This document shows, one piece after another, positions 37,716 to 46,606 of a stretch of 64,000 bases of DNA. Made by a program: the position numbers and the translations under genes. Origin of the DNA: Solimicrobium silvestre (GTDB lineage: Bacteria > Pseudomonadota > Gammaproteobacteria > Burkholderiales > Burkholderiaceae_D); assembly GCF_002976435.1 (NCBI RefSeq), contig NZ_PUGF01000013.1:85498-149497 (forward strand). The letters run 5' to 3'. The notes under the pieces are model-generated. The model searched no databases and was not told the origin of the DNA. It saw only the letters and a program-made list of their open reading frames with translations. Within the stretch, counting starts at the first letter, position 1. Every line of letters begins with the position of its first letter.

Positions 37716-38396
37716 TCATCGATCCCGAATTGCCGGTATGGTCGGATAACCCCAAAGCCCGACACCTACATTAGTTGAATAATGATCACCAGGAGAATAT
37801 TTGCTCCATTGTCGCCACTGAAGTTGAATTTTCTCACTTCTTCCATTGTCATCAATCGTCAGGTAATAGTTCAATCCATGTTTCGACGGTCTAGAACTCT
37901 TGTCTAGAATAAGAAATGAAACCGGTACAGGATCTGACCTGGGGAAGTGGTTGTTAGTCACCAAGGTTAAACCCACAGTGCCAGCAACAATTCCCACTGA
38001 AAATAGAAAAATCTTGGCAGTATTATTTGTCCTATCACTATCATCAGGTCTGGAACGAATTGCAGCTAAGGCTGCTAGAACGGCTAAAGTCACGCCAATC
38101 AACAATGCTGTCTCTACAAGCGGCGTTGAATTCAAAATTCTTGGTCCTTCGACCATGCTCCAAATCAACAATAGCATTCCTCCGAAAAATGTCATAACCA
38201 CTTTAACGTCTGATTTTGACATTTTTTTTCTGGAATTATTTGTTTTGCCAGAACGAATTTCTAGTAATTTGTTTTGAAATTCAATTCGATCCGGCTCTTT
38301 TCTAATGGCCTCTTCAAGTACCTTTTCAGCTTGCGGCTTCCGACCGTATGAAAGGTACACCTCTGCAACGGCCAGCGGATCATTAGAGTTTTGCAT
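37716..38396 (-). CDS. Membrane protein with N-terminal TPR/FimV-like segment
   Basis: 226 residues. DPLAVAEVYLSYGRKPQAEK (residues 6-25) followed by EEAIRKEPDRIEFQNKLLEI is the tetratricopeptide type seen at FimV C-termini. Three membrane segments (about 65-85, 92-112, 128-148) and a C-terminal beta-rich region of about 75 residues follow. Function is unknown; the TPR suggests a protein-binding role on the cytoplasmic side. Confidence 0.6.
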   Translation of the reverse strand: MQNSNDPLAVAEVYLSYGRKPQAEKVLEEAIRKEPDRIEFQNKLLEIRSGKTNNSRKKMSKSDVKVVMTFFGGMLLLIWSMVEGPRILNSTPLVETALLIGVTLAVLAALAAIRSRPDDSDRTNNTAKIFLFSVGIVAGTVGLTLVTNNHFPRSDPVPVSFLILDKSSRPSKHGLNYYLTIDDNGRSEKIQLQWRQWSKYSPGDHYSTNVGVGLWGYPTIPAIRDR

Positions 38397-38867
38397 GCAT
38401 CAACTTTAAAAATAGTTGCTCAGAATCAGTACGTGGGTCTATCTAGAACAAATTTAAAACTGATCAATATGGCCGTTTTGTGCCGCGATCGTGTAAAAAC
38501 CAAAAATCCCGCAACGCGTAATTTATATACGTTTCGATTGAGGTTTGAAGAGGTGCAGGGCGTCGTAGTTTAATCTGATTTTTTAATTTCACGCTGCCCG
38601 CTTTTCAGTTTTTTGTAATTTTAGGCCTTTATTGTCACGAATGCGTGCGCTAACGCACCGATTCGATAGATACCTTGGAATAAAGTAGAAATGCTGACGT
38701 GTGAATCATCCTAAAGAATCGGATGCATTTAACTAAACCAACGTCGCAACGACAGCGATTTTGCCCTTGCATTCGATACTGGAAACACAATGCAAAAAAC
38801 TGGCGTGGCCTACCGTTCCATACACAATATCGTGTTCAATTTTTACGCATTATAAATAAGGATCTAT
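38397..38867. other. Intergenic region without visible gene
   Basis: 470 bp between divergent genes. No coding signal or repeat copy was seen. It must contain the promoter of the collagen-like gene, whose AAGGAT ribosome site is directly before the ATG. Confidence 0.4.
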
Positions 38868-39212
38868 ATGAAACATTCCAACCTATTGGCTGCGTTAATT
38901 ACTACAGCTGCTCTCTGCGCATGCGAAAAACCGATTGTCACACCTGCTCCTGCGCCTGCTCATGCGACCTCCCCCACCACTATAGTCATTGCCGGGCCCG
39001 CTGGCGCGACCGGAGCCACAGGAGCTTCAGGTGCTGATGGAAGCAATGGGGCGACAGGCAATACCGGCAACGATGGTGCAAATGGCAAAGATGGCGCTAA
39101 TGGTACTAATGGCGCAGCAGGAGCCACCGGTGCGACTGGAAATGATGGAAACAAAGGAGACACGGGCAAGACCGGCGGAGACACAGTTGTGATCGTTCCC
39201 GCTCAAAAGTAA
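38868..39212 (+). CDS. Collagen-like (Gly-X-Y repeat) lipoprotein
   Basis: A 114-residue exported protein. The signal sequence ends in the lipobox-like ALCAC (Cys19). A Pro/Ala linker follows, then about 20 Gly-X-Y triplets (residues ~42-104, e.g. [16 protein letters not shown] and [13 protein letters not shown]) and a short tail. Such low-complexity triplets form collagen-type triple helices on bacterial surfaces. The repeat tract is internally repetitive at DNA level and may vary in length. AAGGAT precedes the ATG. Confidence 0.85.
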   Translation: MKHSNLLAALITTAALCACEKPIVTPAPAPAHATSPTTIVIAGPAGATGATGASGADGSNGATGNTGNDGANGKDGANGTNGAAGATGATGNDGNKGDTGKTGGDTVVIVPAQK

Positions 39213-39235
39213 TGCACTCTGGATGGTCGTATTTC

Positions 39236-39262
39236 GGAGTCAATGAATATCCCATTGACTCC
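39236..39262 (+). terminator. Hairpin after collagen-like gene
   Basis: Perfect 10-bp arms GGAGTCAATG/CATTGACTCC with a 7-nt loop, 23 bp after the stop codon. No T run follows. Confidence 0.5.
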
Positions 39263-39442
39263 CGACGACTGCAACTTGCTTTCCACTAACACCTCCTACT
39301 TATTGCACGCTACACGGGCAATCAATCAAATATCTAAATACGAAAATAATCGTTCGCGGAGGGCCGTTAACGCGCTCTAATTGACAGATGGCCAACGATT
39401 AATTCTGGCGTAAATCCAAGCAAGCCCTCAACAAAGAAGAAC

Positions 39443-40384
39443 ATGCATATCGATTTCAATCGCAGAAAACTACTAGCCGCATTTGCGGCACTCGGACTAG
39501 TCAATATCAGCTCCTTGGCACAAACGACCGCTCCAGGAAAGAAAACCCGCCTGATCCTGCTCGGCACAGGCGGCGGGCCGACGCCTAAGGAGAGTCGCTC
39601 CGCGCCAGCTCAGGTAATCGTCATCAATGACGTCGCGTATGTGATCGATTGCGGCAACGGCGTGGCACGTCAGTTCGTAAGCGCAGGCCTCAAACTGAGC
39701 GCGATCCGCAACGTATTCATCACGCATCATCACTCCGATCACAATGCCGACTATGGCAACTTGTTGCTGCTGGCTTGGTCCGCCGACCTGGCGCATCGCG
39801 TCGATACCTATGGTCCGCCACCGTTAGTGAGGATGACGCGGCAGTTCTTAGAACTCAACGATTACGACATTCAGACCCGCATCACCGACGAAGGCCGCCC
39901 GCCTCTGGCACCACTGATCCATGCGCATGAATTTAGCGAACCAGGACTGATCATGCAAGACGAAAACGTGAAAGTAACCGCCACGTTAGTACGGCACCCA
40001 CCGGTGGTGTCGGCCTTTGCCTACCGTTTTGACACGGCCGACCGCTCAATCGTAATTTCCGGCGACACGGCACCGTCTGACAATTTGATACGGCTGGCCC
40101 AAGGTGCCGACGTGCTGGTACACGAAGTAATGTACATGCCAGCGCTCGAAAATTTGCTTACCATCGAAACCAATGCGATCCGCTTGAAGGAGCATTTATT
40201 GGCAGCCCATAGCACCGCCGAACAAATCGGTAAAGTCGCCACCGCAGCCAAGGTGAAAACGCTGGTGTTATCGCATTTCGTACCGGGCGGATATCCCTAT
40301 CTGGACGACCATGTTTGGCTGGATGCGGTACGACCGCACTTTACCGGTGAAATCATCGTCGGGCGCGACCTGATGGAAATCTAA
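39443..40384 (+). CDS. Exported MBL-fold metallo-hydrolase (RNase Z/arylsulfatase-like)
   Basis: A 313-residue protein with a Tat-like start (NRRKLLAAFAALGL), suggesting export in folded, metal-loaded form. The metallo-beta-lactamase motif is HHHSDHNADYG (THHHSDH), with later ligands in SGDTAPSD and the C-terminal LSHFVPGG histidine. The pattern is that of the RNase Z-like/arylsulfatase branch. The substrate is unknown; the Tat signal argues against an RNA-processing role. Confidence 0.85.
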   Translation: MHIDFNRRKLLAAFAALGLVNISSLAQTTAPGKKTRLILLGTGGGPTPKESRSAPAQVIVINDVAYVIDCGNGVARQFVSAGLKLSAIRNVFITHHHSDHNADYGNLLLLAWSADLAHRVDTYGPPPLVRMTRQFLELNDYDIQTRITDEGRPPLAPLIHAHEFSEPGLIMQDENVKVTATLVRHPPVVSAFAYRFDTADRSIVISGDTAPSDNLIRLAQGADVLVHEVMYMPALENLLTIETNAIRLKEHLLAAHSTAEQIGKVATAAKVKTLVLSHFVPGGYPYLDDHVWLDAVRPHFTGEIIVGRDLMEI

Positions 40385-40410
40385 TGCAAACCCAATGAAT
40401 CGTTGATGCT

Positions 40411-40470
40411 CAACTAGTAACCTGTAATGTGAAATGACTTGCAATCGTCGGGTCTATTAGCTGCGCGTAA
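40411..40470 (+). repeat. REP-like repeat copy 2
   Basis: AGTAACCTGTAATGTGAAAT followed by GACTTGCAATCG and GGTCTATTAGC, the same family as the copies at 34.5, 57.8, 58.4 and 60.8 kb. It lies between the convergent MBL and arginase-like genes. Confidence 0.85.
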
Positions 40471-40507
40471 ATCAAAGAATTTGCGTCGCGCTACCACTCG
40501 TCCCGTG

Positions 40508-41332
40508 TCAGGGTAATACTTCATTGAGCAGCTTGATGCAAGCCATCGCCGTCTTGTCATCGACGTCTTGCTCTGCGTGCCATGCAGACATCGATATTGC
40601 GACAATATTTTTACTACGCAAGCTCTGGAGCAGTGCCGTAATATCGGCATAGGTAGGCCCTTCTTTAACGTGGTATTTTAATGCCGGCATGTCTGCTTCA
40701 GCATCCAACACGTCCGTATCAAAATGAAGGTATAGGCGCTCACCCGGCACAAGGTGCAAGGCAACTTCCTGAATGGAGCAGCGGATAACGCCCGATTCAG
40801 CAAGCGCTTCCTTTTCTCCAGGATCCAAGTCGCGTGCGTCCGACAGAATGACTTGTTGTTCAGGATAAGGCGTAACACCTATCGCAGCTCGCAAGGCAGC
40901 AAATGTATCGTGGCTGTACTTCCTCCCATCAGATTGCCCCACCATCATTGCCAGTGGCATACCGCCAATGTACTGAGTCTGAGTTGTGCTATAGGTATGA
41001 AAATCACCGTGTGCATCGAGCCACAAGATTCGATCCGGCGCCTTGCCTGCCTGTTGCAGCCCGGCCAACATACCGAGTGTGCTAACACAATCACCAGCAA
41101 TGCAAACAGGCACAGCGCCGCTTGCCACAACGGCCACCACGGCATTGGCAAGATTTGCATAAACTTTACCCATACGACGCATCTGTTCATTCGCATCAGG
41201 AATAGATACCTCGTGGAGATCAGGAATTGCCAACACTTCCCACGCGCGGGAATCAAGGTCACGCACACGAGAGAGCCTATCCCGACGCTGACCCATTAAA
41301 TATGGAACGAGCAAGTGGTTTTTCATATCCAT
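40508..41332 (-). CDS. Arginase/agmatinase-superfamily protein
   Basis: 274 residues with the ureohydrolase metal-ligand pattern: LWLDAHGDFHT (D106, H108, D110) and HFDTDVLDAE (D205, D207). The first motif, normally GGDHS, reads AGDCVS, so Cys82 replaces the histidine ligand. One manganese site may therefore be altered. Related divergent members hydrolyse guanidino or formimino compounds. It overlaps the sulfotransferase gene by 10 bp as the third gene of a tight operon. Confidence 0.8.
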   Translation of the reverse strand: MDMKNHLLVPYLMGQRRDRLSRVRDLDSRAWEVLAIPDLHEVSIPDANEQMRRMGKVYANLANAVVAVVASGAVPVCIAGDCVSTLGMLAGLQQAGKAPDRILWLDAHGDFHTYSTTQTQYIGGMPLAMMVGQSDGRKYSHDTFAALRAAIGVTPYPEQQVILSDARDLDPGEKEALAESGVIRCSIQEVALHLVPGERLYLHFDTDVLDAEADMPALKYHVKEGPTYADITALLQSLRSKNIVAISMSAWHAEQDVDDKTAMACIKLLNEVLP

Positions 41333-42558
41333 CGTTCTGAATTCATCGTGTATCCCAGCGTGTCCATCATGGAGCGTACTTCTAGCCTGGTTCCAAGCTG
41401 CATTAATTGATCCTCACGACGTTTCCATCGTGTCGTGCCAGGCATCTCAGTCGCCATCGTTACCGGCAACGCTTCCGGAACTTGGAGAGAGGCGAGGCCA
41501 AGGTAGTTCGTTATTCTCCGCACCGTAGCTGTCGGGTCCATCAAAAAACTCTCAAATGCAATCTGAAGTGCCGGAACGCCTGTATTTAAAAACTCACGAT
41601 GGGATGATATCCATTGATTCAGGCAAATGTCTTCCAGATGTGCGCCAATATAATTTCGCCAGTTCGGAGGAAGGTCGAATTTCCACCAATTTTTGCCAAA
41701 CGGCACGGCATCGGAATAACCTTTGATATTCAATTTGAACCCAGTCTGCCCCAAATTGTGGGAAAAAAAACCGACTGGGGACAACCATCCGTCCATCAAC
41801 CCATTCACAGTTTGTGCATAGCCTCGGGTTAGATGAATATATTTAATGTCAGCATTCGGAAAAAGCTGCTCGTACATGCCAACTCTGTAGACATCAGTCG
41901 ACGTTTTGAATAGCAGCATTTTTTTGTCAGCATCGCCGTCCGAGAAAGGACGTCTGTTACGCCGTGGCACAACAAACGGCGGCTCTTCAATTTTGAATGC
42001 TTCGTCAAAATATCGGCCTGCTCCCACCTTTTTCTCGCCATCGTAGTAAGCCATTCTCCATGGTTCATCACTAAATATCCTAGAAAGAACATGGTGTTGC
42101 AGGTGCCTTTCTTGAGGGTAGCGATTCACGCAATCTTGAGTAAGGGTGACGTCAAGCGCTTGCAATAGTTTTTGATGCTGGTTTAAATCGGAAAACTTGG
42201 CGGGGAACTGCATGACTAGCCGCTTTGCCCATTGCTTCTTGAGTTGCGTGGGGGAGGCCTTATCTGCCAACACGGTCAGATTATCGAATATATTATCAAC
42301 CAACTCGCTTAGATTCGATAACACGCTCAACGCATCGCTGTCTGAATTGAATCCGAAGCCGTTTCCCGTCAAAGAGAGAAATGGTTCAATCTCCCCATCC
42401 ATAGAGGCGATATCGCTATGTGAGGAGAGAACCTTTGTCACCAGACTTGATCCAGATCGTGGGCTAGCCACAATCACTGCCACATGTTTGACCGCTGCCC
42501 CCAATTCAACATGGGGTATATCGCGCATTATGTTAACTGCGTCGATAAGCGTCCTCAT
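41323..42558 (-). CDS. Sulfotransferase-family protein
   Basis: 411 residues. The PAPS 5'-phosphosulfate loop appears as ASPRSGSSLVTKVL (31-44), and the 3'-phosphate-binding region is likely near HLTRGYAQTVNGLMDG. The length and late ALQIAFESFLMDP segment fit bacterial small-molecule sulfotransferases (Sulfotransfer_3 type). It transfers sulfate from PAPS to a hydroxyl or amine acceptor. It overlaps the methyltransferase by 4 bp and the arginase-like gene by 10 bp, indicating one coupled pathway of unknown product. Confidence 0.82.
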   Translation of the reverse strand: MRTLIDAVNIMRDIPHVELGAAVKHVAVIVASPRSGSSLVTKVLSSHSDIASMDGEIEPFLSLTGNGFGFNSDSDALSVLSNLSELVDNIFDNLTVLADKASPTQLKKQWAKRLVMQFPAKFSDLNQHQKLLQALDVTLTQDCVNRYPQERHLQHHVLSRIFSDEPWRMAYYDGEKKVGAGRYFDEAFKIEEPPFVVPRRNRRPFSDGDADKKMLLFKTSTDVYRVGMYEQLFPNADIKYIHLTRGYAQTVNGLMDGWLSPVGFFSHNLGQTGFKLNIKGYSDAVPFGKNWWKFDLPPNWRNYIGAHLEDICLNQWISSHREFLNTGVPALQIAFESFLMDPTATVRRITNYLGLASLQVPEALPVTMATEMPGTTRWKRREDQLMQLGTRLEVRSMMDTLGYTMNSERWI

Positions 42559-43259
42559 ATTGCGCTCTCTAACTCCATCCTTTTGATAAGGAAAACAGTG
42601 AATTCAGCATATCCGGCCTTATCGACCTCCTTGGCAACAGTACTGCCCAGTGAGTGTACAGAAAAGCCAGCTGCCTTAGCGAGCGCTTTGATTTCTTTGA
42701 TCGCACCAAAATTAGCTTGCGAAAAATAGATGCGCCCATTCGGTTTCAAGTACTTACCTACCTCTGTAAAAAATCCGGTATTGGTCTTAAAATCCGTGTC
42801 CCATTGCGATTGAGCGACGATGTCATGCGCGGGTTTAATTCTAAACGGCAGGTTTGCCGTGATCACATCAAACTGATCTTGGCCGACCTGCTGGAATAGA
42901 CAGGACTGTTTAACTTCTACGACGTGCTCAAAGCCATGCTGCCTAACATTATATTTAGCACTCCTGATCGCGGACGGGTTGACATCAACAGCAACAACCC
43001 TGCCAGCCCCCTTATAGCAGGCAAAAATAGCAATGACGCCAGACCCGGTGCCAACATCCAACACGCTCTCACCTGGATTAATGTGAAAATTATTCACTAG
43101 CGGATGGCTGTCCGCAAAAGGCAAGAATGTGCCGGGGTAAACTCGAAATTCCTTGCCAAGATACTGAATTGCTTTCCCTGATCGTGGTAACGCCTTGATA
43201 GCTTCCTGGCGTTCTTGTTGCCATAAATCTGTTCTCTCTAATAAAGATATGTTATCCAT
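42555..43259 (-). CDS. Class I SAM-dependent methyltransferase (PrmC/HemK-like fold)
   Basis: About 234 residues. The SAM-binding motif I is VLDVGTGSGVIAIFA (67-81), with VVAVDVNPSAI as motif II and ANLPFR at the position of the (D/N)PP(Y/F) motif of N-methyltransferases, with Leu for Pro. I chose the ATG at 43259 because of an upstream AGGACGG; the frame is open to 43301. It is the first gene of the overlapping methyltransferase-sulfotransferase-arginase operon. The acceptor is unknown. Confidence 0.82.
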   Translation of the reverse strand: MDNISLLERTDLWQQERQEAIKALPRSGKAIQYLGKEFRVYPGTFLPFADSHPLVNNFHINPGESVLDVGTGSGVIAIFACYKGAGRVVAVDVNPSAIRSAKYNVRQHGFEHVVEVKQSCLFQQVGQDQFDVITANLPFRIKPAHDIVAQSQWDTDFKTNTGFFTEVGKYLKPNGRIYFSQANFGAIKEIKALAKAAGFSVHSLGSTVAKEVDKAGYAEFTVFLIKRMELESAI

Positions 43260-43297
43260 TTTAATCACCGTCCTATAAATGCAGTCATACGAAATAA

Positions 43298-43317
43298 CCA
43301 CCAGCTTAAGCTGGTGG
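43298..43317. repeat. 20-bp perfect palindrome followed by TTTT
   Basis: Perfect self-complementary CCACCAGCTT/AAGCTGGTGG, then GGTTTTGC. It lies in the upstream region of the methyltransferase operon with no plus-strand gene to terminate. It may be an insertion-sequence end hairpin or an attenuator-like element. Confidence 0.5.
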
Positions 43318-43431
43318 GTTTTGCGTTACCAGAACCCGTTAAAAGCAGTTCATCTGTAACGCTCTTTATTCCCACGCATCGTCTACCCACCAACCAGGTA
43401 CAGTCACCTTAAGCGTAGCGCGAGGTAAAAG

Positions 43432-43710
43432 TGTCACTTCTACGAGGGTAAATGTGTCAATTCAATGAGGGAAAAAGAAAAAGTGTCACCAAATTTTTCT
43501 CCCCCCGAATAGTGAGGGTTTTTTGAGTCGAGTTAATTTTTGACTATACGCTTCGAAGACCCGTATGCCACGCGGCCTGGATGCATTCATTGCGGTTTGG
43601 AATGGTAAATTGCTCATGATTTCAGCAACTTACATCAACTTGTGTTAATTCAAAGCTCCGAATTGACAGGTTTTCTTTGCTATGTTGTGAATTGACACTT
43701 TTGCCTGGTT
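43432..43710. mobile_element. Insertion-sequence end debris with repeated TGTCA motifs
   Basis: Three direct copies of a GAGG-x-AAA-x-GTGTCA motif (about 43432-43449, 43444-43466, 43467-43490) face two inverted copies, AATTGACAGG and AATTGACACTTTT (43659-43672, 43689-43701). Multiple subterminal repeats of this kind are typical of IS21-like elements. No transposase frame survives in 43302-43985, so the element is a solo or collapsed remnant. The rest of the interval shows no convincing gene. Confidence 0.45.
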
Positions 43711-43985
43711 TGCTGCAAGGGGAAATGTCTCACTATGCCGAGACCATAAGAAGAAATGAGGAAAAAATCGGTGACACATTCACCTTGCGCTACGTCAAGC
43801 CGCGCACGACTACCGATATTGTGACGGATGCATTGATGGTAGCTGGGTTTCGCCTTAGGCCGAACGCTAGTTTGATGCGCTGCGGTTGGTGGTAGCAAAT
43901 TAGCATTAAGCAATGATGCGCTCAATGGCGGCGAGCTCCTGATTCACGTCAAGAAATCAGTTCAATGCAAGCCGCCCAACGCCCC

Positions 43986-44528
43986 TTATTTTGATGAGTT
44001 TTCTGCTTTCCACTTTCTCACTGCGGCAAGCGTGTTTTCAACATGCTTATCCGGCGCCATATCGGTAAAGGAATAAATAACTTTGCCATCTGGTGAAATA
44101 ACGTAGGAGGTGCGATTTGCGTACTCAGGTTTTTTCGCGAGAATCGCATCGTAGGATTTCATAATATGTTGATCGGTATCGGCCGCAACCGCAAATTTGC
44201 TGCGACATTCGCTAACCGAAAACTTGTTAAGCGTTTCAATACTGTCATGCGATACTCCGATAACCGTTGCGCCCAGCGCACGATACTGTTCAACTGCCTC
44301 AGCAAATTCGTGCGCCTCGATTGTGCAACCGGTCGTAAATGCCGCGGGGTAAAAATACAAAACAACTGGTCCTTTTTTCAGCGCCTCGGCCAATGAAAAT
44401 GTGAATTCTTTTCCAGCGATCGAGGCCTGTGTAGTGAAATTGGGCGCCGAGTCACCAACAACTAGGGCGGCAAAACTTGGGGTAACGAATACTGTAGCCA
44501 ATAGTGTACTTGCCAAAAATTTTTTCAT
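43986..44528 (-). CDS. Periplasmic peroxiredoxin (AhpC/TSA, BCP-like)
   Basis: A 180-residue thiol peroxidase with a cleavable signal peptide (cut after SFA, residue 20). The peroxidatic cysteine is C68 in YPAAFTTGCTIEA, the PxxxTxxC motif. A second cysteine in SVSECRSKF could be resolving. The fold matches bacterioferritin-comigratory-protein/AhpC-TSA enzymes, and the exported location is unusual but known. It is monocistronic. Confidence 0.9.
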   Translation of the reverse strand: MKKFLASTLLATVFVTPSFAALVVGDSAPNFTTQASIAGKEFTFSLAEALKKGPVVLYFYPAAFTTGCTIEAHEFAEAVEQYRALGATVIGVSHDSIETLNKFSVSECRSKFAVAADTDQHIMKSYDAILAKKPEYANRTSYVISPDGKVIYSFTDMAPDKHVENTLAAVRKWKAENSSK

Positions 44529-44721
44529 TATTGATCTCCATGTGTCGAATTTAGTTATATACGTCAGGTGAACGCCATTGAATAGGTCTGGTGTGTAAGC
44601 AGTTATCCAGCATCGAAATACCTCATATTGCCAAACTCGTGCCTAGCTGATATTAGCAGAAAACCCAAGTATCCATACCTTTCCATACAGAGTAATACGC
44701 TGTGCGACCGAATACGATCCC

Positions 44722-44835
44722 ATGTCCGGTTTAATTGTGCCGCACTGGTCGCTGCTGTCATTTATTGCGATCACCTTTGTACTAATGACGCTGATTGTGC
44801 GAGGCCATCGCAAACAAATTCTTGGCCGTCAATAA
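44722..44835 (+). pseudogene. Short remnant, possibly LysE-type transporter N-terminus
   Basis: A 37-codon frame with hydrophobic LLSFIAITFVLMTLI following a short polar start, like the first helix of LysE/RhtB exporters, then an abrupt switch to a charged tail and stop. No ribosome site of note. Low confidence. The surrounding 44529-44866 shows no other gene. Confidence 0.25.
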
Positions 44836-44866
44836 CGTCGGTAGCGCCTACATCAAGACTACCTTT

Positions 44867-45748
44867 CTACCTAAACTGCTGGGCCAGCATTGCAGCAGCC
44901 TCGGCAGCGAAGGCAGAATTGAAGACGTGCGGGACGATCAAATTAAACTCGACCTCAGGCAATATCGGCAACCCTTTTCGTCCGCGAAACGCGGTGACTT
45001 TTGCGGGTACAGCCGAAGCATTGAGGCAGCTCACGCCGAGTCCAGCTGACAGTGCCGACTGGAGCCCGAGAACTCCCGATGCGGAATGCGCAACGTAATG
45101 GGCGACGCCACTTTCCTTGAGTATGGCCAGCATGTAGCGCTGCTGGGAACAGGTGCCGGGCAGCGCAATCAAGGGGAGCGGTTCCAGTTCTCGCATCACA
45201 AACGAAGGCGATGCAACCCAGGCAAGCGGCTCACGGCGTATTGGAATGCACTTATGCGGACTATCGGGTTTCTGTGCGTTGATGATCGGCTCTCCGACTA
45301 TACGCATCGACAGGCCGATATCAAATTCATCGGCACTTGAGGTTTGTTCAATTTCCACACTCTTACGTACGGACACGTGCAGGCGTAATGCGGGGTACTG
45401 ATCATGGAGCCGCTTTAGTATCGCCGCCAGCCCTGCCGGTTGAAAATAATCGGTGATTGCCAACCTGAGCTCGCCAGCCAGCGAAATACCCTGCATATCC
45501 AGATAGACGGCATCATTGAGCGACAACATGCTGCGGGCGTGACCGAGCAGACGCTGCCCAACCGGGGTTAATGTCGAGCCTTTTTTACCGCGCAAGAAAA
45601 GGATTTGCCCACAGGATTCTTCCAGCTTGCGGATTTGTTCACTCACGGCCGACTGTGAGCGCGACAAACGCAGCGATGCAGCAGAAAGGCTTCCGGTTTC
45701 GGCAACAGTTGCCAAAGTGTGCAACAGCTCAAGGTCATAGCGGCGCAT
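44867..45748 (-). CDS. LysR-family transcriptional regulator
   Basis: 293 residues: winged HTH (1-60, HTLATVAETGSLSAASLRLS and SQSAVSEQIRKLEESCG) and a periplasmic-binding-like ligand domain. It is divergent from the tautomerase-YdhR-MFS operon with a 106-bp gap and is probably its regulator, by the usual LysR arrangement. Confidence 0.9.
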   Translation of the reverse strand: MRRYDLELLHTLATVAETGSLSAASLRLSRSQSAVSEQIRKLEESCGQILFLRGKKGSTLTPVGQRLLGHARSMLSLNDAVYLDMQGISLAGELRLAITDYFQPAGLAAILKRLHDQYPALRLHVSVRKSVEIEQTSSADEFDIGLSMRIVGEPIINAQKPDSPHKCIPIRREPLAWVASPSFVMRELEPLPLIALPGTCSQQRYMLAILKESGVAHYVAHSASGVLGLQSALSAGLGVSCLNASAVPAKVTAFRGRKGLPILPEVEFNLIVPHVFNSAFAAEAAAMLAQQFR

Positions 45749-45854
45749 GATTATCCATCCGTTTTGTCGATGGAAGACATCATATATTCCCGCTTTTCAA
45801 TTGGGAAGCTTTGTTTCAAACTCAGTGTCCTTCTTCAACCATTTCGAGGTGGAT

Positions 45855-46292
45855 ATGCCAGGCATCATGCTTAAAATTTCGGGTCGTGAAACTCACGATC
45901 AAACCGTAAGCTTCGCTGACGAACTCACCAGCCTGGCCTGTTCAGTGCTGAACAAGGAAGCGAGCCAGACCATGGTGATCATTCAGTTCGTTCCTCACGA
46001 ACAGTGGTTTATTGGTCGCCGTTCCCTGGCCGAGCTGGGCAAGAATTCATTTCGGCTTGAAGTGACGATTACCGACGAAACCAACACCAAATCGCAGAAA
46101 GCCCAGTTTCATCGAGATGCATTCGAACTCTTGTCCCGGATGCTAGGTAACGTGCATCCGCATTCCAATGTGCACATCATCGATTGCAGGGCCACTGCCT
46201 ATGGGTATGGCGGTATCACGCAGGAGTATCGCTATCAGCGCGCAATTTATGCGGAAGTTAAGGCCGTCGCCGAGCGGAAGGTTCAATCATGA
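45855..46292 (+). CDS. Tautomerase-superfamily protein
   Basis: 145 residues from ATG 45855. The start gives Met-Pro, so processing would expose the catalytic Pro-1 typical of 4-oxalocrotonate tautomerases (PGIMLKISG). The length corresponds to the two-repeat/trimeric CHMI- or MIF-like type. AGGTGG precedes the ATG. Upstream in-frame codons back to 45747 lack similarity. Its stop overlaps the next gene by 4 bp. Confidence 0.8.
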   Translation: MPGIMLKISGRETHDQTVSFADELTSLACSVLNKEASQTMVIIQFVPHEQWFIGRRSLAELGKNSFRLEVTITDETNTKSQKAQFHRDAFELLSRMLGNVHPHSNVHIIDCRATAYGYGGITQEYRYQRAIYAEVKAVAERKVQS

Positions 46293-46606
46293 TCACCGTC
46301 CTCATTTCGTTCAACCTTGCGCCGGGTACGACGCGCACCGACGCACTCCACATTTACCGCAACAGCGCAAAAAAATGGGCAAGCAATGTCGACCTGATCG
46401 AGAAATATTATTACTTTGATGAACAAACCCTGTTGGGCGGCGGCGTCTACATTTGGAAAAGTATCGAGGCTGCACGACAATGGCACGGCCCGGACTATGT
46501 AGCCATGGTTGAGTCGGTGTATGGCAATGCACCACGTATCCAGATACTTGACACACTCATCCACATCGAGCCAACCACCAGACGTATTGTCGAATATGGA
46601 AACTGA
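46289..46606 (+). CDS. YdhR-like putative monooxygenase (ABM fold)
   Basis: A 105-residue dimeric alpha/beta-barrel type protein. TVLISFNLAP at the start, EKYYYFDEQTLLGGGVYIW in the middle and a YGNAPRIQILD tail match the YdhR family of putative mono-oxygenases related to quinone-forming ABM enzymes. It is translationally coupled to the tautomerase (4-bp overlap) and overlaps the MFS gene by 11 bp, so the three act together. Confidence 0.8.
   Translation: MITVLISFNLAPGTTRTDALHIYRNSAKKWASNVDLIEKYYYFDEQTLLGGGVYIWKSIEAARQWHGPDYVAMVESVYGNAPRIQILDTLIHIEPTTRRIVEYGN

Noticed and set aside
38960..39184. Pro/Val-rich antisense frame over the collagen-like repeats
   Set aside because: It is the mechanical reverse translation of Gly-X-Y codons (P-V-A-P pattern) and not an independent gene.
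38868..39212. Link between the collagen-like protein and the hydroxyproline locus as one system
   Set aside because: Bacterial collagen-like proteins generally lack hydroxyproline, the genes are 27 kb apart, and no prolyl hydroxylase is visible.
43677..43895. 72-codon frame in the IS debris region
   Set aside because: No similarity to transposases or other families; it begins inside the repeated TGTCA motifs.
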